Program-made: the position numbers and the translations under genes
The notes under the pieces: model-generated
Databases searched by the model: none
Seen by the model: only the letters and a program-made list of their open reading frames with translations
Told to the model about the DNA's origin: nothing
In this document: in pieces, positions 10,875 to 23,846 of the stretch
How the letters are laid out: each line of letters starts with the position of its first letter
How positions within the stretch are numbered: position 1 is the first letter of the stretch
NCBI RefSeq assembly: GCF_015352955.1
Contig: NZ_JACYOX010000012.1
Location: 1 to 64,000 of the forward strand
From: Noviherbaspirillum soli
GTDB taxonomy: Bacteria > Pseudomonadota > Gammaproteobacteria > Burkholderiales > Burkholderiaceae_D
Reading direction: 5' to 3'
DNA length: 64,000 nt

Positions 10875-11516
10875 CTAGCTCTGCGCCTTCAGCAGCACCA
10901 TCACCGCGCCGGCGCCGCCGTCAGCGGCGCGTGCCTGGCAGAACGCCAGCACTTCATCCTTTTGCACCAGCCAGTTCCGCACCTTTTTCTTCAGCACCGG
11001 TTCGCGGTTGACCGAACCCAGTCCCTTGCCATGAATCACCCGCACGCAGCGCAGGCCGCGGCGGGTAGCGAGCCGCAGGAATTCCGCCAGCGCCTCGCGC
11101 GCCTCGTCGGTGCGCAGGCCATGCAGGTCGAGCTGGCTTTGCGTGACCCAGTGCCCGCGCCGCAGCTTGCGCACCACTTCCTGGCCTATGCCCGTGCGGG
11201 CATAGCTGAGCCCCTCGTCGGTTTCCAGCAGCGACTCGATACTGAACTCGTCCGATAGCGACTGCGCCAGCGCCGCTTGCTCATCGGCCAGATGCTGGCG
11301 CGCCACCGGTTCGGGCAGCGGCGGGGCGTGCGGCGCCTTTTCGCTGGCGCGCAGCGGCGCCACATTGCCGATGCTGTGCCGGAACAGGTTGGCTTCGCGC
11401 TGCGCCAGCGCTTCTTCCTCGCGCCGCCTGGCCTCGGCCCGCGCGCGCGCTTCTTCCTGCTCCTTCAGCCGGTCGCGCAGCGATTGCAGCGCCGCGAAGT
11501 CCTTGATGCCCGCCAT
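10875..11516 (-). CDS. Smr-domain protein
   Basis: 213-residue protein with a charged N-terminal coiled-coil-like region rich in Arg/Glu/Ala (about residues 10-45) and a C-terminal Smr domain with LDLHGLRTDEAREAL and the VIHGKGLGS signature. Smr domains are associated with endonuclease activity on branched or structured nucleic acid; the exact target here is unknown. ATG 11516 (MAGIKDFAALQSLRD) is preferred over the longer open frame. It lies 28 bases after the trxB stop on the same strand, so it may be co-transcribed. Confidence 0.88.
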   Translation of the reverse strand: MAGIKDFAALQSLRDRLKEQEEARARAEARRREEEALAQREANLFRHSIGNVAPLRASEKAPHAPPLPEPVARQHLADEQAALAQSLSDEFSIESLLETDEGLSYARTGIGQEVVRKLRRGHWVTQSQLDLHGLRTDEAREALAEFLRLATRRGLRCVRVIHGKGLGSVNREPVLKKKVRNWLVQKDEVLAFCQARAADGGAGAVMVLLKAQS

Positions 11517-11544
11517 GACTGCTTCATCCGATGAATGACGATGA

Positions 11545-12588
<1,044 letters not shown>

Positions 12589-12634
12589 TCATGCCGGTCG
12601 GGCCGAATTCAACCAGTGCGGATTTCGTACAGTG

Positions 12635-12663
12635 TTGCAGCCTGAAAATGGTTAAGATTATAG
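12635..12663 (+). promoter_or_regulatory. Candidate sigma-70 promoter for ftsK
   Basis: TTGCAG (12635-12640) and TTATAG (12658-12663) are separated by exactly 17 bases in the trxB-ftsK divergent gap, about 90 bases before the ftsK start. Confidence 0.45.
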
Positions 12664-12753
12664 ACCAAGCCATCCGGCAGTCTGGCTTGATCCCCAGAAA
12701 CATTCCACGTAGCAATACCCAGCCCCCAGCCGTTTGTTGCACGCCTCCGATTT

Positions 12754-15081
12754 ATGACAAGAACGAGCCAAACCTATACCCGCGACACCAGTCCGCAACC
12801 GCAGTTGCCCAGCCGCCTGGTGCGCCTGCTGTCGGAAGCGAAGTGGCTGGTGCTGACGGTGCTGACCACTTATCTGGTGCTGATCCTGCTGACCTATGCC
12901 AAGGCCGACCCCGGCTGGTCGCATGCCAGCATGGTGCCGCGGCTGCACAACTGGGGCGGACGCATCGGTGCCTACATTGCCGACCTGGCGCTGTTCATCT
13001 TCGGCCTGTCGGCCTGGTGGTTCTGCGCGCTGCTGTTCAAGGCGGTCTGGCTGGGTTACCGCCGGCTGGCCGACGGCGGCATAGAGGAGCCGGAAGCCAT
13101 TTACCGGCAGGAAAAGATCATCCGTGCAATCGGCTTCGTGATGATGCTGGCCGGCAGCGTCGGCCTGGAGCATGTGCGCATGTACAGCCTGAAGGTGGCG
13201 CTGCCGCGGGCGCCGGGTGGCGTGCTTGGCGCCCTGATCGGCGGCAGCGCCCAGAATGCGCTCGGCTTCACCGGCGCCACGCTGCTGCTGGTGCTGCTGT
13301 TCGGCCTGGGCTTTTCGCTGTTCTTCCAGGTGTCCTGGCTGACGCTGGCCGAGCGCATCGGCGGCCTGCTGGAGAATTCGGTGACGTCGGCGCAGAAGCT
13401 GTACGCGGCCCGTGTCGACCGCAAGCTGGGACAGGTCGCGGCCGTGAAGCGCGACGTGGCGGTGGTGCAGGAGCGCGCCAAGATTGTCGAGGCGCCGCCG
13501 GTGCGCATCGAGCCGCAGATCGTCACCGTGCCCAAGGCCGAGCGGGTGGTCCACAAGGACCGGCAGGCCAGCCTGTTTGGCGTCGACAGCCGCGACACCA
13601 ATCTGCCGCCGCTGTCGCTGCTGGATGACGCGCCGCCGGCGCAGGAGACGGTCAGCGTCGAAACCCTGGAATTCACCAGCCGCCTGATCGAGAAGAAGCT
13701 GTCGGACTTCGGCGTCGACGTCAAGGTGGTGGCGGCCTATCCGGGGCCGGTGATCACCCGCTATGAAATCGAGCCCGCCACCGGCGTCAAGGGCAGCCAG
13801 ATCGTCAACCTGGCGCGCGACCTGGCGCGGGCGCTGTCGCTGACCTCGATCCGCGTGGTCGAAACCATCCCCGGCAAGAACTACATGGGCCTGGAGCTGC
13901 CGAATCCGAAACGGCAGATCGTGCGCCTGACCGAGATCCTCGGCTCCAAGGTCTATAACGACGGCGTCTCCAGCCTGACCGTCGCGTTGGGCAAGGATAT
14001 CGCCGGCCATCCGGTCGTCGCCGACCTGGCCAAGATGCCGCACCTGCTGGTGGCCGGCACCACCGGCTCCGGCAAGTCGGTCGGCATCAACGCCACCATC
14101 CTGTCGCTGCTCTACAAGGCCGACCCGAAGCAGGTGCGTCTGATCCTGATCGACCCCAAGATGCTGGAACTGTCGATCTACGAAGGCATTCCGCATCTGC
14201 TGGCGCCGGTGGTGACCGACATGAAGCAGGCCGGCCATGCGCTGAACTGGGCGGTCAATGAAATGGAGCGGCGCTACAAGCTGATGTCCAAGCTGGGCGT
14301 GCGCAACCTGGCCGGCTACAACCAGAAGATCGCCGACGCCGAGAAAAGCGAGCAGAAGATACCGAATCCGTTCAGCCTGACGCCGGACGCGCCCGAGCCG
14401 CTGGAGAAGCTGCCCACCATCGTCATCATCATCGACGAGCTGGCCGACCTGATGATGGTGGTTGGCAAGAAGATCGAGGAACTGATCGCCCGCATCGCGC
14501 AGAAGGCGCGCGCGGCCGGCATCCACCTGATCCTGGCAACCCAGCGGCCATCGGTGGACGTGATCACCGGCCTGATCAAGGCCAACATCCCGACCCGCAT
14601 CGCGTTCCAGGTCAGCAGCAAGATCGATTCGCGCACCATCCTCGACCAGATGGGCGCCGAGGCATTGCTGGGCATGGGCGACATGCTCTATATGCCGCCC
14701 GGCACCGGCCTGCCGGTGCGCGTGCACGGCGCCTTCGTGTCCGACGATGAAGTGCACCGGGTGGTCGACCACCTGAAGGAGCAGGGCGAGCCGAATTACA
14801 TCGAGGGCATCCTCGAAGGCGGCTTGGCCGAGGAGGGCGGCGAAGCTGGCGCAGCAGTGGGCGAGGGCGGCGGCGAAAGCGATGCGCTGTACGACCAGGC
14901 AGTGCAGGTCGTGCTGAAGAACCGGCGCGCATCGATCTCGCTCGTGCAACGACACTTACGAATTGGTTACAATCGCGCCGCCCGCCTGCTGGAACAAATG
15001 GAACAGAGCGGCGTCGTATCCAGCATGCAATCCAACGGCAACCGCGACATCCTGGTCCCGGCCGGCAATACTGCAGAATAG
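12754..15081 (+). CDS. ftsK: DNA translocase FtsK
   Basis: Septal ATP-driven motor that pumps chromosome DNA and activates XerCD at dif. It has 775 residues, the short-linker form. Four membrane helices fill roughly residues 30-205, then a charged linker. The RecA-like motor follows, with Walker A GTTGSGKS at 435-442, the [21 protein letters not shown] block, and [15 protein letters not shown] as Walker B. The C-terminal winged-helix gamma domain ([25 protein letters not shown]) reads KOPS sites. lolA starts 8 bases downstream. Confidence 0.96.
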   Translation: MTRTSQTYTRDTSPQPQLPSRLVRLLSEAKWLVLTVLTTYLVLILLTYAKADPGWSHASMVPRLHNWGGRIGAYIADLALFIFGLSAWWFCALLFKAVWLGYRRLADGGIEEPEAIYRQEKIIRAIGFVMMLAGSVGLEHVRMYSLKVALPRAPGGVLGALIGGSAQNALGFTGATLLLVLLFGLGFSLFFQVSWLTLAERIGGLLENSVTSAQKLYAARVDRKLGQVAAVKRDVAVVQERAKIVEAPPVRIEPQIVTVPKAERVVHKDRQASLFGVDSRDTNLPPLSLLDDAPPAQETVSVETLEFTSRLIEKKLSDFGVDVKVVAAYPGPVITRYEIEPATGVKGSQIVNLARDLARALSLTSIRVVETIPGKNYMGLELPNPKRQIVRLTEILGSKVYNDGVSSLTVALGKDIAGHPVVADLAKMPHLLVAGTTGSGKSVGINATILSLLYKADPKQVRLILIDPKMLELSIYEGIPHLLAPVVTDMKQAGHALNWAVNEMERRYKLMSKLGVRNLAGYNQKIADAEKSEQKIPNPFSLTPDAPEPLEKLPTIVIIIDELADLMMVVGKKIEELIARIAQKARAAGIHLILATQRPSVDVITGLIKANIPTRIAFQVSSKIDSRTILDQMGAEALLGMGDMLYMPPGTGLPVRVHGAFVSDDEVHRVVDHLKEQGEPNYIEGILEGGLAEEGGEAGAAVGEGGGESDALYDQAVQVVLKNRRASISLVQRHLRIGYNRAARLLEQMEQSGVVSSMQSNGNRDILVPAGNTAE

Positions 15082-15089
15082 GACAGCAC

Positions 15090-15722
15090 TTGACCCTGAA
15101 AGCCCGAATCAAACCGTTGCTAGCGTTCGCGCTGGTACTGCCCGCGCTGGCGCAGGCCGCCGCGCTTGACCAGTTCAAATCCTTTGTCGGCAGCACCAAG
15201 ACCGCGCGCGGCGAATTCACGCAGCGCCTGGTCAAGAACGAGGGCGGCGCCGCCAAGGTGTCCAATACGTCCACCGGCACCTTCGAGTTTTCCCGTCCGG
15301 GCAAATTCATCTGGATCTACAAGAAACCGTACGAGCAGCAGTTGCAGGCCGACGGCGAAAAACTCTTCATCTACGACAAGGACCTGAACCAGGTCACCGT
15401 GCGCAAGCTCGGCAATGCGCTCGGCTCGTCGCCGGCGGCCATCCTGTTTGGCAGCAATGACCTGGAAAAGAACTTCACGCTGAAGGATGCCGGCGAACGC
15501 GACGGCATGGAGTGGCTGCAGGCCATACCGAAAGCCAAGGACACCACCTTCGACCAGATCGGCATCGGCCTGCGGGACGGCGTGCCGGTGGCGATGGAGC
15601 TGCGCGACTCCTTCGGCCAGGTATCGCTGCTGACCTTCACCCGGTTCGAGAAGAATCCGTCGCTGCCGGATAGCCAGTTCCGCTTCACGCCGCCCAAAGG
15701 CGCGGACGTGTTCGAGCAGTGA
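15090..15722 (+). CDS. lolA: Outer-membrane lipoprotein carrier LolA
   Basis: Periplasmic chaperone that carries lipoproteins from the LolCDE complex to LolB. It has 210 residues with a Sec signal peptide ([23 protein letters not shown]) and the family blocks [23 protein letters not shown] and [11 protein letters not shown]. The start is TTG at 15090, fixed by the signal peptide. It lies between ftsK and rarA, a common gammaproteobacterial and betaproteobacterial order. Confidence 0.94.
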   Translation: MTLKARIKPLLAFALVLPALAQAAALDQFKSFVGSTKTARGEFTQRLVKNEGGAAKVSNTSTGTFEFSRPGKFIWIYKKPYEQQLQADGEKLFIYDKDLNQVTVRKLGNALGSSPAAILFGSNDLEKNFTLKDAGERDGMEWLQAIPKAKDTTFDQIGIGLRDGVPVAMELRDSFGQVSLLTFTRFEKNPSLPDSQFRFTPPKGADVFEQ

Positions 15723-15750
15723 GCCGTCCCGGCACCGCAGGCAGCGCGCC

Positions 15751-18494
<2,744 letters not shown>

Positions 18495-18533
18495 AGCGCA
18501 TTTTCCCTATTCCAATTCTGGAAACCCCTCTGC

Positions 18534-18539
18534 TATAAT
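18534..18539 (+). promoter_or_regulatory. -10 box of the tRNA-Ser promoter
   Basis: A perfect TATAAT lies 42 bases before the tRNA. A leader hairpin (CCTTGCGG 18546-18553 with CCGCAAGG 18564-18571) lies between the -10 box and the tRNA and may take part in 5' processing. Confidence 0.5.
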
Positions 18540-18581
18540 TCAGCGCCTTGCGGGACTGCGGTGCCGCAAGGAATCAGACCA

Positions 18582-18672
18582 GGAAAGGTGGCAGAGTGGT
18601 CGAATGCGCTGGACTCGAAATCCAGTGTACAGTTATGCTGTACCGTGGGTTCGAATCCCACCCTTTCCGCCA
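18582..18672 (+). tRNA. tRNA-Ser (anticodon CGA)
   Basis: 91-nt tRNA including encoded CCA. The acceptor stem GGAAAGG (18582-18588) pairs with CCTTTCC (18662-18668) and the discriminator base is G. The anticodon stem-loop is CTGGA-CTCGAAA-TCCAG with anticodon CGA at 18616-18618, reading UCG. The long class-II variable arm (TGTACAG...CTGTAC) and T-loop GGTTCGAATCC are present. Confidence 0.97.
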
Positions 18673-18694
18673 CAAATTCAAGTAGTTGGCAGCA

Positions 18695-18728
18695 CAAAAC
18701 AAGCCCCTGAAAAGGGGCTTTTGTTTTT
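18695..18728 (+). terminator. Terminator after tRNA-Ser
   Basis: The stem AAGCCCC/GGGGCTT (18701-18707 with 18714-18720) with loop TGAAAA is followed by TTTTGTTTTTG. The imperfect outer pairing AAAACA/TGTTTT extends it. Confidence 0.8.
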
Positions 18729-18861
18729 GTCGCGCACAAATTCTCGTGTCACGGATGTCAACGCGCAGCGTGCCCGTTCAACGCTTCAAATTACAGCGCC
18801 GGCACACTCCTACAGGCTTTGAAGTGTTTTTCTGACTGAACCTTCGGTCGATATTGTCTAC

Positions 18862-18928
18862 TATAACTTCGTCTCCTCCTCCGTCCCCTTGGATGGATTT
18901 GGCCCGCATCAGGTGCGGGCCTTTTTCG
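18862..18928 (+). ncRNA. Candidate short small RNA with CU-rich 5' part and terminator
   Basis: A -10-like TATAAC (18862-18867) is followed by a CTCCTCCTCC tract (18872-18881), complementary to Shine-Dalgarno sequences. A strong terminator hairpin comes next (GGCCCGCA 18901-18908 with TGCGGGCC 18914-18921, then CTTTTT). The hairpin does not belong to the tRNA-Ser unit, which already has its own terminator, so a separate transcript of roughly 50-55 nt is possible. No good -35 is seen. It could also just be a terminator of readthrough. Nothing else is seen in 18729-18861. Confidence 0.35.
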
Positions 18929-19003
18929 TTGGGATTGGGTATCAAGCGTCAATTGTTCAAAGTCAGGTGCTGCTTGCTGAAACACGGGTACATTTCGAAA
19001 ACC

Positions 19004-19381
19004 ATGACTAGTCGCGATGTCTCTTTCAAGGAACGCGTGGGAAACAGGCTCCGGTACGTGTGGCGGCTGGCTATTCCCTTGTGGCAGTTTCGGGATGCGA
19101 ACCGGGGCACGATCGAGCAGCGCATTGCAAATTACCGCTTCAACCGTGAAATGCGCAACATCCTTCCCTTTTTCATGCTCAAGTGGGCAGGCATGGCACT
19201 GTGCCTGATGAAGATGACCGAGTTGTTGTCCGGACTCATGCTGAGCAATACAGCACAGAGCGCGGATCACCTGTGTGCCGCGTTTCTATGCATGGGCGCG
19301 GGCATCGCCTTTGCATTCGCATGCATCGTGCTGCTCGTGCTGACCACCAGCTATCTTTACCTGAGCTGCGTCGAGCGCTGA
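19004..19381 (+). CDS. Small membrane protein of unknown function
   Basis: 125 residues from ATG 19004 (MTSRDVSFKERVGNRLRY). A basic N-terminal half is followed by two hydrophobic segments, about residues 60-79 (FFMLKWAGMALCLMKM) and 90-118 (Cys-rich, ending LLVLTTSYLYLSCVE), so two inner-membrane helices are likely. No known family is recognised. The open frame begins earlier (18854), but that part overlaps the candidate small RNA and lacks a ribosome site. It has a more AT-rich, less codon-biased character than the genes before serS. Confidence 0.6.
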   Translation: MTSRDVSFKERVGNRLRYVWRLAIPLWQFRDANRGTIEQRIANYRFNREMRNILPFFMLKWAGMALCLMKMTELLSGLMLSNTAQSADHLCAAFLCMGAGIAFAFACIVLLVLTTSYLYLSCVER

Positions 19382-19408
19382 AACTCGTGATGGCGCCGCT
19401 ACCCCGAT

Positions 19409-19996
19409 TTACTGCGGGGCCACATGAATGTGATAAAGGCCCCACGGACACAGGCCAAAACGCTGATTGAGCGGCTTTGCAGCCATGTCCGGAAAACGGT
19501 CGGCGTCATACACAGCCCACAGCGGACCCAGTCCACCCAATGCCATGGGTTGCCCATCAAGCCGGGTGGCAACGATAAAGCGGTACTTGCGCAGATCGCT
19601 TGCCTCGACTCTGACTGCGTAGCCATCGATTGCCCGCAGCAGAACGCTTGCATTGGCGGCTCCTCCGGCGGCCTTCAGCACATCCTCTACCGTCGGGCCC
19701 GAGAGTTGGTGCGCTTTTTCATCATATTCGATGACCGGGGAAATGGTCTGCCGGGGGAGTCTGTCGAGCGCTGCGAAGTCAAAGGTAAACGCCCGGTCGA
19801 AGCTCAGCTTCTGCTTGGCCATTAATTGGTCGAGCGCGGGATCAAGGGCACCGCGGTTGGCCCTGGTGATTGCGCCAGTCACGGTTAGCAGCGCAGGGCC
19901 GCCGGACTGTGTCGCGCTTGCCTTTGCGTGCGTAAATGGAGAAAGAATTGCGGCCGCTGCCGCGGCCGTCGTATGCAGGAATGCGCGTTTTTTCAT
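19409..19996 (-). CDS. Periplasmic molybdopterin-binding-fold (SUOX-like) protein
   Basis: 195 residues with an N-terminal export signal (MKKRAFLHTTAAAAAAILSPFTHAKA). The body resembles the short oxidoreductase molybdopterin-binding domain (PF00174-like): LLTVTGAI, FDFAALDRLPRQTI, LSGPTVEDVLKAAG, LRAIDGYAVRVEASDLRKY and ATRLDGQPMALGGLGPLWAVYD. The Cys that ligates Mo in sulfite oxidases is not found in the expected place, so cofactor binding is doubtful and a non-enzymatic or signalling role is possible. It is not linked to a redox partner here. Confidence 0.75.
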   Translation of the reverse strand: MKKRAFLHTTAAAAAAILSPFTHAKASATQSGGPALLTVTGAITRANRGALDPALDQLMAKQKLSFDRAFTFDFAALDRLPRQTISPVIEYDEKAHQLSGPTVEDVLKAAGGAANASVLLRAIDGYAVRVEASDLRKYRFIVATRLDGQPMALGGLGPLWAVYDADRFPDMAAKPLNQRFGLCPWGLYHIHVAPQ

Positions 19997-20023
19997 GGGA
20001 GTTGGAAGAAAATCGAGGGGGCA

Positions 20024-20833
20024 TCAATCTTCAAAATACTCGGCGCCGGCCAGCATGGCAATCTTCCCATGCAGCGTGCCCTGCAGGCGACTTTCTACCG
20101 TCGCCAAATCAGCGTTGTAGCTTTCTTCACTGCTCTCGAGCCACATCATGCGGCGGAAGACAGCGCGCGCCATATTCGCGGTAGTTGTATTCGGTGACTG
20201 AATCTGGGTTTTTGTAGAATGCTCGGACAAGGTAGTGATGAAGGGGAAAAGCGCGGCCGCCTTCAACTCTCCACTGACCATGCCGTGATTCAGGTAGACG
20301 TCATATTCCGTGTCCACCGGGACGCCTGCTTCCAGATAGGCCAGCAGTTTGCGCCTGGACGCGCCGTTGACCACATATGCGGTAGCCCCGATAAAGGGGA
20401 TTTTGGCTAAATCCAACGGGATTACCGTACGCCTTTCCATTAACTGACTTCGGTTAAGGGCAAGCATCATCATGGTTTCCATTCGCAGAGGGTTAATATC
20501 GGTAAAGAGCAGATCCCATTGCGCACTGCGGTTTTCAGCCAGAACGCCTTCGATGACTTCCAGACTGGTCAGCCCGAATTGCGCATCGTCTTCCAGGACC
20601 ACAAATGATCGGCCGTCGTCCGGCTGCTGTTCTATCAAGCTTTTATGACTCAGAAAACAGCCTTTTTCGCGCCAGCTGCGCTTTCCAGGGATCTTGTTTT
20701 TTTCGGCTGTCGCTTCGTCAAGAGCAACAAATCGCTTCAGTTCCCAACCTTCACGGCGGCACCTCGCAAAGTTGGCTTCCAGAGTAGACCGACGCTCGAC
20801 GGCACTATCTAGGTTGATGTAATGGCATTCCAT
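20024..20833 (-). CDS. Glycosyltransferase family 25 (LPS-type)
   Basis: 269-residue protein starting MECHYINLDSAVERRSTLEANF, the usual GT25 opening. It continues with a GCFLSHKSLIEQ block and FVVLEDDAQF, whose acidic motif binds metal and sugar nucleotide. The family transfers galactose or similar sugars to lipopolysaccharide or protein, and the acceptor here is unknown. It is 27 bases from the SUOX-like gene on the same strand and divergent from the methyltransferase at 21009. Confidence 0.85.
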   Translation of the reverse strand: MECHYINLDSAVERRSTLEANFARCRREGWELKRFVALDEATAEKNKIPGKRSWREKGCFLSHKSLIEQQPDDGRSFVVLEDDAQFGLTSLEVIEGVLAENRSAQWDLLFTDINPLRMETMMMLALNRSQLMERRTVIPLDLAKIPFIGATAYVVNGASRRKLLAYLEAGVPVDTEYDVYLNHGMVSGELKAAALFPFITTLSEHSTKTQIQSPNTTTANMARAVFRRMMWLESSEESYNADLATVESRLQGTLHGKIAMLAGAEYFED

Positions 20834-21008
20834 AGTGAATTCACCTTATGTGAAGTGGTGGAATAGTGGAAGCTGAGGATAGAACTTGCTCAGTTTCAAT
20901 GTTACTAGTTGAGTAACGTCATGCCGAATGTTGCTAAAAATCAATGAGCAGTCGGCCATGCTTAGTGTTTGTAATCCCTTCCTTAATTGACTTTTTCTGA
21001 AAAGATAA
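20834..21008. other. AT-rich divergent intergenic region
   Basis: Gap between the divergent glycosyltransferase and methyltransferase genes, clearly more AT-rich than most of the window. It contains a small palindrome (GTTACT at 20911 pairing with AGTAAC a few bases on) and a TTGACT close to the 21009 gene. It probably holds two promoters but no complete -35/-10 pair is convincing. Confidence 0.4.
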
Positions 21009-21662
21009 ATGGATTCAGGCCCAACTCATCAGAATCAATCCGCGGAAGCACCCGAATACACCGCTGATTGGTTTAATGCCGCCCGTCCCGTATGGGATAG
21101 GCTATTGCCACAATTGGATGCGCGGCTGGTACTGGAAATCGGCTCTTATGAAGGTGCGAGCGCGTGTTATCTCATCGATGTACTAGGCCAAAAAGCGCCA
21201 TTGGAAATTCACTGTATCGATCACTGGAATGGCGGCATCGAGCATCGCGCCGCTGCCGTCGACATGGCGCGGGTGGAGCAGCGTTTCCTTCGCAATACCG
21301 CCATCTCGATCGCTAATAGCGCATTCCCGGTGGACCTGCATATCCACAAGGGCAGTTCGGAAAGCTGCCTCGGCGCCTTGCTGAGCCGGCAGCCCAAGCC
21401 GCAGTTCGATTTCATTTACGTCGATGGCTCCCACCAGGCAGCCGACGTGCTGCTTGACGCCAGCATGGCATTCCGGCTGCTCAGGGTCGGCGGCATCATG
21501 GTCCTGGACGACTATCTCTGGCATGAGACGCTGGCGGGAGACAGGGACCCGCTGACGGTGCCGAAGATGGCGATCGATGCCTTTATCAACTGCCATTTCA
21601 ACCGGGTGCGCATGGTTTCGGCGCCGCTTTATCAGATTTTCCTGCAGAAGCTGGTTGAATGA
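21009..21662 (+). CDS. Class I SAM-dependent methyltransferase
   Basis: 217 residues of the Methyltransf_24 type. The SAM-binding glycine motif is VLEIGSYEGASACYLIDVL near 45-63, followed by an acidic IHCIDHWNGG and the FDFIYVDGSHQAADVLLD block typical of the family. The last part holds GGIMVLDDYLW. Substrate unknown; the neighbouring family-25 glycosyltransferase suggests surface glycan work, but that is inference. Confidence 0.82.
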   Translation: MDSGPTHQNQSAEAPEYTADWFNAARPVWDRLLPQLDARLVLEIGSYEGASACYLIDVLGQKAPLEIHCIDHWNGGIEHRAAAVDMARVEQRFLRNTAISIANSAFPVDLHIHKGSSESCLGALLSRQPKPQFDFIYVDGSHQAADVLLDASMAFRLLRVGGIMVLDDYLWHETLAGDRDPLTVPKMAIDAFINCHFNRVRMVSAPLYQIFLQKLVE

Positions 21663-21783
21663 TCACGACCCGGAGCCTGCGGTGTTGAATGCCGAAGCAA
21701 CCGGTCGCTGTGCATCGGGCTAGAATGTGCCGTGAATCGCAGCTGGTCCTGATGCTGCGGCACCGACAAGGGAGAGCAAGCAG

Positions 21784-22911
21784 ATGGCAGGCCCGCTGGC
21801 TGGATTGAAAGTGCTTGAAATGGCCGGTCTCGGCCCTGCGCCGTTTTGCGCGATGATGCTGGCCGACATGGGCGCGGACGTGGTGCGCATCGAGCGTCCC
21901 GGCAATACCAGCGTGACCGGCACGACCGGGGCATACGATGTCCTGTCGCGCAACCGCCGCATTTTGAAGCTGAATCTGAAGGAGGGCGCCGCATTGGACA
22001 GCGTGCTGGCGCTGGTGGAGCGGGCCGACATCCTCATAGAGGGATTCCGGCCGGGCGTGATGGAATGCCTGGGTCTCGGGCCGGAGATCTGCCTCTCGCG
22101 TCGTCCCTCTCTCGTCTATGGCCGCATGACAGGATGGGGGCAGACCGGGCCGTTGTCTCATGCCGCCGGGCATGACATCAATTACATCGCCCTGAGCGGC
22201 GCGCTGCATGCGATAGGCAGGCCGGGAGAACCACCTGTAGTGCCGCTGAATTATGTCGGTGACTTTGGCGGCGGCGCCATGATGCTGGCCTTTGGCTTGC
22301 TCTGCGCGCTGCATCATGCCCGGCTCACCGGACAGGGGCAGGTAGTCGATGCCGCCATGACGGATGGCGCTGCATTGCTGTCGGCAATGATGTACGGCAT
22401 GCATGCGGCCGGCGTCTGGAGCAACCGGCGCGGCGAGAACATGCTCGACGGCGGCGCCCATTTCTACGGTACTTATGCCTGTGCCGACGGGAAATACGTA
22501 TCGGTTGGCGCGATAGAACCCCAGTTCTATGCGCTGTTGCTGGAAAAGGCGGGCATCGCCGATGCCGCGTTTTGCGACCAGAACGCTACACGGCACTGGC
22601 CGCAACTCAGGGAACGCCTGGCGCATATCTTTCTTACCAAGACTCGGGCCGAGTGGTGCGCGCTGCTGGAAGGCAGCGATGCCTGCTTCGCGCCAGTGCT
22701 GGACTGGGACGAGGCGCCGCTGCATCCCCATAACCAGGCACGGCAGACTTTCGTGACGGTGGACGGCGTGCTGCAGCCGGCGCCTGCGCCGCGCTTCAGC
22801 CACACACCCGCGGCAACGCCCGCGTATGCGGCAGCTGCCCCGGACGACAGTGCCGGCATCATTGACGAATGGGGAAGGACGGACCTGGGCGGAAACAAGG
22901 GCGGGAGCTGA
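21784..22911 (+). CDS. CaiB/BaiF-type CoA transferase (alpha-methylacyl-CoA racemase-like)
   Basis: 375-residue class III CoA-transferase family enzyme. It opens with [38 protein letters not shown]. The middle block ([34 protein letters not shown]) is very close to alpha-methylacyl-CoA racemases, with the GHDINY active-site region intact. It probably epimerises 2-methyl branched acyl-CoA or moves CoA between acids. It stands alone between unrelated genes. Confidence 0.9.
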   Translation: MAGPLAGLKVLEMAGLGPAPFCAMMLADMGADVVRIERPGNTSVTGTTGAYDVLSRNRRILKLNLKEGAALDSVLALVERADILIEGFRPGVMECLGLGPEICLSRRPSLVYGRMTGWGQTGPLSHAAGHDINYIALSGALHAIGRPGEPPVVPLNYVGDFGGGAMMLAFGLLCALHHARLTGQGQVVDAAMTDGAALLSAMMYGMHAAGVWSNRRGENMLDGGAHFYGTYACADGKYVSVGAIEPQFYALLLEKAGIADAAFCDQNATRHWPQLRERLAHIFLTKTRAEWCALLEGSDACFAPVLDWDEAPLHPHNQARQTFVTVDGVLQPAPAPRFSHTPAATPAYAAAAPDDSAGIIDEWGRTDLGGNKGGS

Positions 22912-23034
22912 GCGGTCCCATGCAGCATGCATGCGCCGCCAGGCCAGGCCTCGATGCTGTTCTTTGGACTCAACACAAGCAGGCAACATAGGGTCTGGCG
23001 TAGCATGCGCAGTAACGATTCCGATGGAGCGCCC

Positions 23035-23535
23035 ATGAAATTACGTACGCTGCTGCTGTTGCTGCTACTGCTGGCCATTACCCTGTTCGTCGCATTGAAC
23101 TGGCCGGTCATCATTGCACCGACCACCCTGTCGCTGCTGGTGACGACGGTGGAGGCGCCGCTGGGCTTGATCATGCTCGGCATGCTGGTCTTGCTGACAG
23201 GTGCGTTCGCCGTTTTCGCCGGTGTGCATCAGACCTCGATTCTGCTAGAGGCGCGGCAGCAGGCCAAGGAACTGCAGGCGCAGCGCAAGCTGGCTGACCA
23301 GGCCGAGGCATCGCGCATTACCGAACTGCATCAGCTGCTCACTGCCACGCTGCAGAAGCTGGATCAGCAGGCCCAGGAAAACCGCCTGGCGACCCACGCC
23401 CGCATCGACGCGCTCGAGCAGAGCCTGCGCGCCGCCCTCAGCCAGGAAACCACCACGCTTTCCGCCTATATCGGCGAACTGGAAGACCGTCTCGAGCGCG
23501 GCACGGCGGGCAGCCATCCGCTGCGTGGCGGCTGA
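23035..23535 (+). CDS. LapA-domain-like membrane protein
   Basis: 166 residues: two N-terminal membrane helices (about 4-24 and 41-62), then a long Gln/Ala/Leu-rich cytoplasmic helical stretch likely to form a coiled coil. The layout and first 90 residues resemble the LapA (DUF1049) family linked to LPS assembly, but the match is moderate. ATG 23035 is fixed by GGAG at 23026-23029, 5 bases upstream; an open frame continues upstream without a ribosome site. Confidence 0.65.
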   Translation: MKLRTLLLLLLLLAITLFVALNWPVIIAPTTLSLLVTTVEAPLGLIMLGMLVLLTGAFAVFAGVHQTSILLEARQQAKELQAQRKLADQAEASRITELHQLLTATLQKLDQQAQENRLATHARIDALEQSLRAALSQETTTLSAYIGELEDRLERGTAGSHPLRGG

Positions 23536-23660
23536 GGAACAAGTATCAGCATGGCATCGGTGCGCCAGCTAACCGACACCTGCAATCGGGGCCGGTATGT
23601 TTGCTGGTCGCTGTCTCGTCCGAGTAAAAGACAGCGAGTCATCCGTCGTGGAGAATGAAA

Positions 23661-23846
23661 ATGCAAAACCCTTCCGAGAATATTCCGCTGATCCAGATGC
23701 AGCAGGCTGAAAGCGGGCAGTGGCATGTCAACCAGGTTGGTCTGGCCGAACCGCTGGCTTCCTTTGCGGAGATGGAAGCCGCAGTCGATTATGCAAGCGA
23801 TTTTGCTCAGACCAGCGGTGGCCGCATCGTCCAGCATCTTGACTGA
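23661..23846 (+). CDS. Small DUF2188-like protein
   Basis: 61 residues (MQNPSENIPLIQMQQAESGQ onward). The GQWHVNQVGLAEPLASF, AVDYASDFAQTSGGRIVQHL pattern resembles DUF2188 small proteins, with a W near the start of the domain and GGxxxxH near the end. ATG 23661 has GGAG 7 bases upstream; the ATG at 23655 would be 1 base from it. Its stop overlaps a possible TTG start of the YihY gene. Function unknown. Confidence 0.6.
   Translation: MQNPSENIPLIQMQQAESGQWHVNQVGLAEPLASFAEMEAAVDYASDFAQTSGGRIVQHLD

Noticed and set aside
12658-14955. Long minus-strand open frame (765 codons) opposite ftsK
   Set aside because: It mirrors ftsK codon by codon, is rich in His, Gln, Arg and Asp as GC-rich antisense frames are, and has no ribosome site or recognisable family.
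18582-18672. tRNA-Ser as a phage or island attachment site
   Set aside because: No integrase gene and no repeat of the tRNA 3' end was found downstream within the window.
20905-20925. GTTACTCAAC on the minus strand upstream of the glycosyltransferase as a third ECF promoter
   Set aside because: There is no GGAAC 15 bases upstream; the match is explained by a local palindrome.
23661-23846. Small protein with SGGR near the C-terminus as a double-glycine leader peptide for the NHLP exporter
   Set aside because: The GGxxxxH pattern near the end fits DUF2188 better, only a few residues follow the GG, and it lacks the ECF-like promoter.
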